Source of the DNA: Ischnura elegans
Taxonomy: Eukaryota; Arthropoda; Insecta; Odonata; Coenagrionidae
Assembly: GCF_921293095.1 (NCBI RefSeq)
Contig: NC_060259.1
Span: 620,001 to 684,000, forward strand
Direction of reading: 5' to 3'
Length of the DNA: 64,000 nucleotides
The translations under genes and the position numbers were made by a program. The stretch's first letter is position 1, and each line of letters begins with the position of its first letter. Below are positions 57,291-64,000 of this stretch, in pieces. Below the pieces are notes generated by a model. It was given only the letters and a program-made list of their open reading frames with translations. It was not told the DNA's origin and searched no databases.

Positions 57291-58598
57291 GAAACTGTCT
57301 CTTTAGATTTCCGCGTCCTCGCCACTTGCACTCTTGCACTTCAAGCTCTTCGCCTTTTATTTCACTTCACTAACACTGACATTTTGAAGGCACTCATCGA
57401 CACATTTGCATGCATCAAAGTCACTCAGAAGATCATTCCCAGCGTTGAAAATTATGGTACTTAAGATCGCTGCACGACGACAGTAATCCATGGACAATAA
57501 TATTTCAGGATCAGTTGCAGTGAAGGAGGAGGAGGCGACCTGTAAATTCGTGTATGCTGCAAATAGAAGACATTTTTCAGAGATAAAATGGTTTCCCTTT
57601 TTTCACCTCAACATTGCCTTCTCCTTCAGCAAAGTTTTCCTTAGAACCTAAATGCAACATTTCTTTTCAATTTAGGCCTTTTTTCCAACCATCATATTTT
57701 ATGATGCTTTCGTCATCTCTAACTGCCTCTGAGAGAAATTATTCGATAAATTTATTAATAACTCAGCACATCGTTTATGCACAAAATCCACAAACTAGGC
57801 ATACATTATAGCAACTTCAACGCAGCTTTTTTATGCAAGGAAAGTTTTATGTGTGCAAACATATCGCATTTTATTGTTGATAATACTTATTGTATTTATT
57901 TTTATGCACGTTATGACTCCTGGTTTGTACCGTGGAGCTCATACCTTAATCGCCTTAATCTGACCTTTCATAAATCATTCGTATCTAATTTTTGCTTTTC
58001 TGTCTCTCGCACCCTCAAAAAAAGAGATACTCTAAGAAAGCAAGAAATTTCTCCAAACCCACTAAAAGCGGCCACTCGGGTTTTTTTTGGCCCCCTCCTC
58101 TCTTCCTCCAAAACTCCTTAGGCCCCCGACCCCATCCCACATCCCTACCCCCGAACCCTGTCACCCCCACCCCCTATCGACCACCCTAAGGAGGAGTCGG
58201 GGGAGGGAGAGAGAGGGGGGGCAGATACAGAAGGCCATTCCTTTCCCTCCCTCCATGCGGCGCCCCGGAGTGCGATGGGAGGTTGGATCGGAGGATGAGA
58301 GAATTGAAAGAAAAGAGATTGGAAAGTGGTTTGGGGGGGATAGGGGACCCTGGCGGACTCGGGCGCCGCGTCGCATCGAAAGGGGGGCAGGATTCCTCTC
58401 CCCCCCTCCACTCTCTCCTCTCCGCACCCTCCCCTCTCATGGTTCAATCGTGGGACGGAGGGGAGGAGAGGACCCTCCGCTCCCCCCTTATGGTGCCTTC
58501 ATCGCTCGGCGTTGCTTACGTTGCTTACTAGGGGCGGAGCTGACTCATCGCAGCAAGTTGGAGCCCTTCACAGCTCTGCGTTGCTTAGGAGTCTTAGA
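57291..58598. other. Unassigned, with GC-rich tract
   Basis: AT-rich to 58050, then a strongly biased C-rich/G-rich tract (58080-58500) that yields overlapping open frames of up to 197 codons on both strands without any family signature. GTTGCTTA repeats at 58513, 58522 and 58580. Confidence 0.4.
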
Positions 58599-60277
58599 GA
58601 ATGGAGAAAGAGTCAACCTCAAGGTATACCCGACGGCAGCGCCACGTACGGCTAATATTGGTACTGCTTCCACTTTCTAATTACCGTTTTCGCAATAAAT
58701 AAGACGTTTTTCATGAAATTTCGTAGTCTACCAAAAAGGTTGACTCTTTCTGTGGATTAGTTGTGATTACATAAGAAGTAATGGATTAAATCTAATAGTC
58801 TACCAAAGAGGTTGACTCTTTCTGTGGATTTGTTTAGATTACATACTGAGGAATTGATGAAATCTAGTAGTATACCAAAAAAGTTGACTCTTTCTGTGAA
58901 TTTGTTTTGATTAAATGCTGTGGAATTGATGAAAGGTACTATAGTCTACCAAAAAGGTTAACTCTTTCTGTGGCATATATGATTACATAAGAAGTAATGG
59001 ATTAAATCTAGTAGTCTACCAAAAAGGTTGACTCTTTCTGTGGCAATGTTATGATTACATAAGAAGTAATGGATCAAATCTAGTAGTCTACCAAAGAGGT
59101 AGACTCTTTCTGTGGCATTGTTTTGATTACATACTGAGGAATTGATGAAATCAAGTAGTCTACCAAAAAGGTTGACTCTTTCTATGGATTAGTTTTGAAT
59201 ACACACTGAGGAATTGATGAAATCTTGTAGTCTACCAAAAAGGTTGACTCTTTCTGTGGCATTGTTATGATTACAATGAGAAGTAATGGATTAAATCTAG
59301 TAGTCTACCAAAAAGGTTGACTCTTTCTGTGGCATTGTTATGATTACATAAGAAGTAATGGATTAAATCTAGTGGTCTACCAAAAAGGTTGACTCTTTCT
59401 GTGGATTTGTTTTGATTACATGCTGTGGAATTGATGAAAGGTAGTAGTCTACCAAAAAGGTTGACTCTTTCTGTGGCATTGTTTTTATCACATATAAGAA
59501 GTAATTGATGCAATGTAATAGTCTACCAAAAAGTTTACTCTTTCTGTGGCATTGTTTTGATTGCATACTGAGGAATTGATGAAATCTATTAGTCTACCAA
59601 AAAAGTTGACTCTTTCTGTAGTATTGTTTTATCATATATAAGAAGTAATTGATGAAATCTAGTAGTCTACGAAAAAGGTTGACCTTTCTGTGGATTTTTT
59701 TGATTACACACTTAGGAATTGATAAAATATAGTAGTCTACCAAAAAAGTTGACTCTTTCTGTCGTATTGTTTTATCATATATAAGAAGTAATTGATGAAA
59801 TCTAGTAGTCTACGAAAAAGGTTGACCCTTTCTGTGGATTTTTTTTGGTTACACACTTAGGAATTGATAAAATATAGTAGTCTACGAAAAAGGTAGACTC
59901 TTTCTGTGGATTTGTTTTTATCAAATTCTGAGGAATTGATAAAATTTATGAGTCTACCGAATATGTGGACTCTGTCGATTCGTCTTCATTGCATTAATGA
60001 AGAATTACGTATTCGTTTCTAGTGTAGTGAATCTAAAAATTTAACTGTTTCCTTCAGATAGTAATAGAAATGTACTTCATGTCCCTACATAAAAATTCTT
60101 CATTAACATGTTTCATACAATGAAATCTTTTCTTATTCCTCCATAACCTTTCGTCCATTCCCCGCCATTGCTTTATTATTGTTTGTGTGGTTTCCCTGCA
60201 TATTTTCACGTAGTTCTTCTATCATCCGTTTTGGCGCTGTCGTCGGGTATACCGGACGGTTGACTCTTTCTCCATTC
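58599..60277. mobile_element. TIR element filled by a satellite array
   Basis: Ends of 46 bases, GAATGGAGAAAGAGTCAACC... at 58599-58644 and its reverse complement at 60232-60277, agree except for about six positions. Both include GGTATACCCGACG.CAGCGCCA. Between them is an array of about eighteen ~72-bp units. No protein is encoded. Each unit carries the outer motif of the TIR (GGTTGACTCTTTCT). The superfamily is unknown; no target duplication was found. Confidence 0.75.
58722..59975. repeat. 72-bp satellite, about 18 units
   Basis: Units begin TAGTCTACCAAAAAGGTTGA and continue CTCTTTCTGTGG, then a variable AT-rich half. Starts are near 58727, 58798, 58869, 58942, 59013, 59085 and so on to 59951. 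Unit types differ in the second half (ACATAAGAAGTAATGGA versus GAGGAATTGATGAAATC), and these types alternate, which suggests higher-order amplification. The last units towards 59975 are the most diverged. Open frames within it are by-products. Confidence 0.92.
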
Positions 60278-61299
60278 GGAACGACTCGTTGCTTAGACCA
60301 TATAAGTAAGTAGACCTGCCATTCGGGCGGAACGCTGTGGCCAACATCGCACGGCGGGGAAGTGAGTGGGATGAGGGAGCGTGACGTCACGGTTGGGACT
60401 GCAGACGATATTCCGTATGCGCGCTTGAGATATTTTAACGCTCATCCGCTGCAAATTCGCTGAAAAGTGACGATATTGGGCACGCAAAATGATTATACAC
60501 TTAATAAATATATTTTTACGATGAACTAAGGCATTTTATAGCCTTGACTGTGCGCAAAAAGCTAAATAAATCAAGATAAAGCGAGAAGCGATCGTATTAA
60601 ATAAATTGATTAAGAATGTCATATGTAAACATGGGCGTACGCAGCGAAGGGCAGGGGGAGCAGCTGTCCCCCTAGAAGCAAAAATCGCAAAAGCCTTAAA
60701 GCAAAATCAGTACTGAATTGAAACGAAAGTATTCAACAAATTTTCTTCAAACCAACGAAAAATGATATGTATTAGTATAAGTTAAGTAACTGAAATAAAA
60801 CTATTTTTTCAATGAAATAATCTCATAAACTAATAAAGCGCTGTCATTATCTTCTTATAATGTTGGTTTCATTCATCTTTTCCATGCTAAAATGTCACAA
60901 CTTGGCTTGCCCCCCCCTCCTAGATCATGGCTTCCCCCCCTAGACCATGCCTTTCCTCCCCCTAGACCCCCTCTAGGTAAAAAGAAGGGGTTCTGGCAAG
61001 TATCACGTAATTTTTTCCGCAAAAACCAGTTTATTGCGGTCTCGGTAATCTTCAATAAAAATAATTACACTAATCGTTTTATTTATTAACCCAACACAAT
61101 GAAGCCTAGATTAACGTATTTACACTGAAAATACGCATTTTGAAAAATCCTACGTGAGATTAGAAAGAAGGCGTGGAGCAAAATCCCACGATATCTCACA
61201 AAGGATGAAGGGAGGGGTCCATAAAAAGGCAAAATTATTTTAGAAATATTACTTATTACAAGTAGATTAACCTAACGGTGACATTCTTAGAAAATGAAT

Positions 61300-62075
61300 A
61301 TTAAAACTGTCCCAACGGTCGTGTGTCATTTTTAACCCGTAATTATAGTAACTTTGCATCGAGCAATACTCATGAAAATTGGCACACTTATGGGGAAAGG
61401 ACCTAATTTTGTTGAGTTTAAGCAAAATTTTACAATTTTGACCTTTTGACCTCACAATGTGGGTCCAAACCAAAAATTTTAATTTGCTTTATGTGGTTTT
61501 AATGTAAAAAATCGAGATTGAAAAATGTCTGAATTTCATTGTCCAAAATGTCAATTCTTGGGTTTTCGGACTCAAGAAACTCGAAAAAAACTTTCATTTA
61601 CGAAAATTCAACCGCTGACCCAGTAAGGTCACCGTCAAGGTCATAAGGGTGGCAAAAAGAATAGCATACCAACAAAGGTGTCGATCCATGGATTTTATAG
61701 GGCACCCAAGTCATTGGAATTGTCCAAATACCCGTATTATTCACTAATTGACCTCCAAGGTTAATACGGAGGTCAAAGGCCATAGAGGTAAACGTCCGGA
61801 CATCGTGACACCCAGGTTTCGAATCATATGTTTTGAAGGGTGCCAAAGTCGATTTTTCAGTTTATAGATCCGTATTGTTGATTTTTTGACCACCGAGGTC
61901 TCAATAGGGGTCAAAGGTCATAGAGTTAAATGTCTGGACATCATGACAACCAACGTGTCAAACCATAGGTTTTGAAGGGTGCCAAAGTCGGTTACGCAGT
62001 TCATTCATCCGTACAACAATTTATTTTGACCTCCGAAAGTCATAATGGGGGTCAAAGGTCATAGAGATTTTAGTC
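61300..62075 (-). repeat. Dispersed repeat with 139-bp tandem units and DR1-like motifs
   Basis: The left part is the inverse of 55190-55745. The right part (about 61630-62075) has a ~139-bp unit repeated about three times, marked by GGTCAAAGG(C/T)CATAGAG at about 61768, 61908 and 62050 and by GAAGGGTGCCAAAGTCG. GGGTCAAAGGTCA fits the nuclear-receptor DR1 half-site pair. It is nested inside the 60291-63882 element. Confidence 0.8.
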
Positions 62076-63700
62076 GACCGCTTTGACTTTCTGACCGCTT
62101 TTGATTCAGATATTTTAAACTTTATTCGCTACTTCGATTACCAAAATTTTATCACCCTCAATAACTTCAATAGCATTTTAAAAAAAGGTGATTGATTGTT
62201 TTTAAACTCTAGCTAAATTTGAGGATTCTTTTTCAAAACTCTCTTCTACAATTCTAGGACATTAAGCCTGATATAGAAAGTAGGAATTCATGGTGTGGTA
62301 TAATTTAAAAATTCAATATATCCCTGACGAAAGAGGTAACTAGCGCGTTTTACAGTAACCAAGTATTTTCTTATACATGCGACTTCCGCAGTTTCACAAA
62401 ATTCTTTCAGCATTTGAAGACGCACAGTGTAATGTAGAAATAGAAATATATTTTAATAACAATATTTTCCACATCTGCGGGCAACAAAAGAGCAGCTGTT
62501 TGAACGGCGTTATGTATCATGTGCGCTGCAAAACCGATTTGATAACTTGTGATGTACAGGCCTTAGATCTGAAGGAATGACTATGAAAAATGGCATGGAA
62601 AGACATCCTTCTGCTGATGCTAGTTTCTTTTCTTCGTTTTTATTATAAATTTCTGTATTTTGGAGGAAGATGCAGAAGTATTTAAATATCTTTTATGCTC
62701 TTGCGTCTCCAAGTGCTTCGAAATATCATTCCTACTGCCGTGAAAAATAGAAAATTACCCGTTACATTTCACACATTAGACAAAGTAATCGCACCTGGAT
62801 TTTTTTAATAAAATGAGATTCACTTCTTATATGATCTTTGAATTTGCATCCTCTTTTGTTATGCATTATGACAAAAATCTAAAAAATAAAATCATGTCAT
62901 AAATAGTTTTTTAAAATTTCATTGCAAACACGGTAAGTACATACCTACAAAATTACAAGAATATATTTATTAAGTTATTCAATGAATTAAATATAATTGA
63001 TTGTTTTAAAGCAAATTTATCTTTAAAATTATTTTAATCCAATCCTCTCTTTCTTTCTAATTATAAATATGTTAATAGGTATTATTTATTCCCAGAATTT
63101 TCCGTAGCGTACGTAAATCGTAGGTGTCACTTGCAAAGCCGGCGCTAGACCTTTTTCCACCATCGCAAAATATAAATAACACGAGAGCTGTCTGCTAAGT
63201 AAAAAATTATGCATTTATGAAATAACTAAATTACTTACCTAAATAATATGAATGCTGATTTGTTGACATCCCTTTTTAGTAGCGCTAGCGCGCAGTTGTA
63301 TTTGCATCGCATAATGGACCGTTTAAAAATTACTATATGCGAAGGCCTTGCCGCGTTACTTCGTGGACGACCGGCAAAGTCTTTACAACATGACCCTTTT
63401 CCTCTCTAAAATTCCCCCCGTTTACAACTTTTGCGCAGGATTTCATGTTTTTATGACGATGTCCCGAATGATGCTAGATCGCTAACGAGACAAGAAAAAA
63501 ATCTGCGGAAGTTTACAAAGGGCTTTGTCTTTATTTTACTGCCACAATATTTTTTCGTCGCTGCCAATGACGAAAAATGCCACTGTTCGTTAATTGTAAG
63601 TTCACCAATCCAACCATGGCTGAGAGAATACTTCTCGTACATAACGAAATAAATATTAGTACTTTTAATTGAAAAATCGCGAAGAAAATGGTCAAAATAC
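62076..63700. other. Interior of the 3.6-kb element, unassigned
   Basis: AT-rich with several short open frames on both strands and no protein family that I recognise. If a transposase was here, it is too decayed to see. Confidence 0.35.
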
Positions 63701-64000
63701 CGCAGTGATACAGTGAATCCCCATTCATAGCCATGCGCTACGACGATGAGCGTCCCAACCGTGACGTCACGCCGCTTTAAAAGTGGGTGGGGAAGGAAGG
63801 GAGCGGAGGGGAGATGTTGGCCACACGGCGAGACATGGGTAGGGGTGGGGAATGGCGGGTCTAGTTCTTATATGGTCTAAGCTGCGTTGCGAAAACAAAT
63901 GAAAGGCAAAAAGCGTACTCAGGACCTAGTACTCAGTACCTACCAGTTTACCTCAGTAGCAGTGCTAAAAGAACCATTCCGAAATATAATTTCAATTAAC

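Larger units (their letters stand above)
60291..63882. mobile_element. 3.6-kb element with inverted ends, no transposase recognised
   Basis: GCTTAGACCATATAAG at the left (from 60291) and CTTATATGGTCTAAGC at the right (to 63882) are exact inverse copies. Similarity continues inwards about 150 bases, including TAGACC.GCCATTC, GTGGCCAACATC and CGTGACGTCACGGTTGGGAC (60381-60400 and 63751-63770). It starts 14 bases after the satellite-bearing element. A clear target duplication is not visible. Frames such as 62377-62580 (MRLPQFHK) and 63431-63652 are short and unassigned. Confidence 0.65.

Noticed and set aside
58087-58680. 197-codon and overlapping 80-100-codon frames on both strands
   Set aside because: They lie in a strongly C/G-biased tract where stops are rare in all frames, and no protein family is visible.
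59271-59566. Repetitive 65-80-codon frames (NATERVNLFGRLL type)
   Set aside because: They are readings of the 72-bp satellite, which also contains non-triplet length changes and stops.
58722-59975. Possible CRISPR array, because of regularly spaced repeats
   Set aside because: The whole 72-bp unit is repeated, the second halves are shared unit types and not unique spacers, there are no cas genes, and the DNA is eukaryotic.

Overview
This window reads as nuclear DNA of an invertebrate animal, most likely an arthropod. That is an inference from the mix of mobile elements (Jockey/CR1-type LINEs, a Ty3/Gypsy-like LTR element, Tc1, hAT, PIF/Harbinger, a THAP-type relic), from spliceosomal introns inside the Harbinger genes and from the AT-rich spacers. 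I found no bacterial-style operons and no convincing host protein-coding gene. Every protein I can name belongs to a mobile element.

Layout. 1-1.84 kb: a LINE 3' UTR fragment abutting a 5'-truncated LINE (copy A). 1.84-7.68 kb: mostly unassigned, with a CpG-rich block near 4 kb and a CTTAGTAGC-rich repeat at 5.84 kb. 7.68-10.15 kb: LINE copy B on the minus strand, with an intact reverse transcriptase. 10.2-18.4 kb: small repeats, hairpins and pyrimidine-rich tracts. 18.40-26.37 kb: a candidate long-TIR Tc1-like element with ~755-bp inverted ends that carry tRNA-like sequence, a broken transposase in the middle, and a nested, very young gag-only LTR retrotransposon (22.91-24.98 kb). 26.7-30.8 kb: a MITE, a THAP-domain relic and a perfect 259-bp inverted duplication. 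31.72-36.67 kb: a complete Harbinger element with an intact five-exon transposase and a broken Myb-like partner. 36.68-38.64 kb: LINE copy C and an older LINE relic. 39.39-42.19 kb: a hAT foldback element with an exact 8-bp target duplication, built of near-palindromic arms with 135-bp repeats and G-run/C-run modules. 45.62-54.76 kb: a second, decayed Harbinger, interrupted by a 1.6-kb MITE inside a transposase exon and by other insertions. 54.8-57.3 kb: a LINE fragment, a tRNA-like sequence, a DR1-motif repeat and a half-copy of the hAT foldback arm. 58.6-60.28 kb: a TIR element filled by an 18-unit 72-bp satellite. 60.29-63.88 kb: another TIR element holding 139-bp tandem repeats.

How the parts work together. 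The two Harbinger elements share one design: tail-to-tail transposase and Myb-like genes, each with several introns. Element 1 keeps its transposase but not its partner. Element 2 has lost the transposase but nearly keeps the partner. The MITE inside element 2 has similar terminal sequence. The strongest candidates for something undescribed are the hAT foldback with G-run modules, the satellite made of transposon-end motifs, and the long TIRs with tRNA-like promoters. All comparisons were made by eye, so percentages and edges are approximate unless stated as exact.
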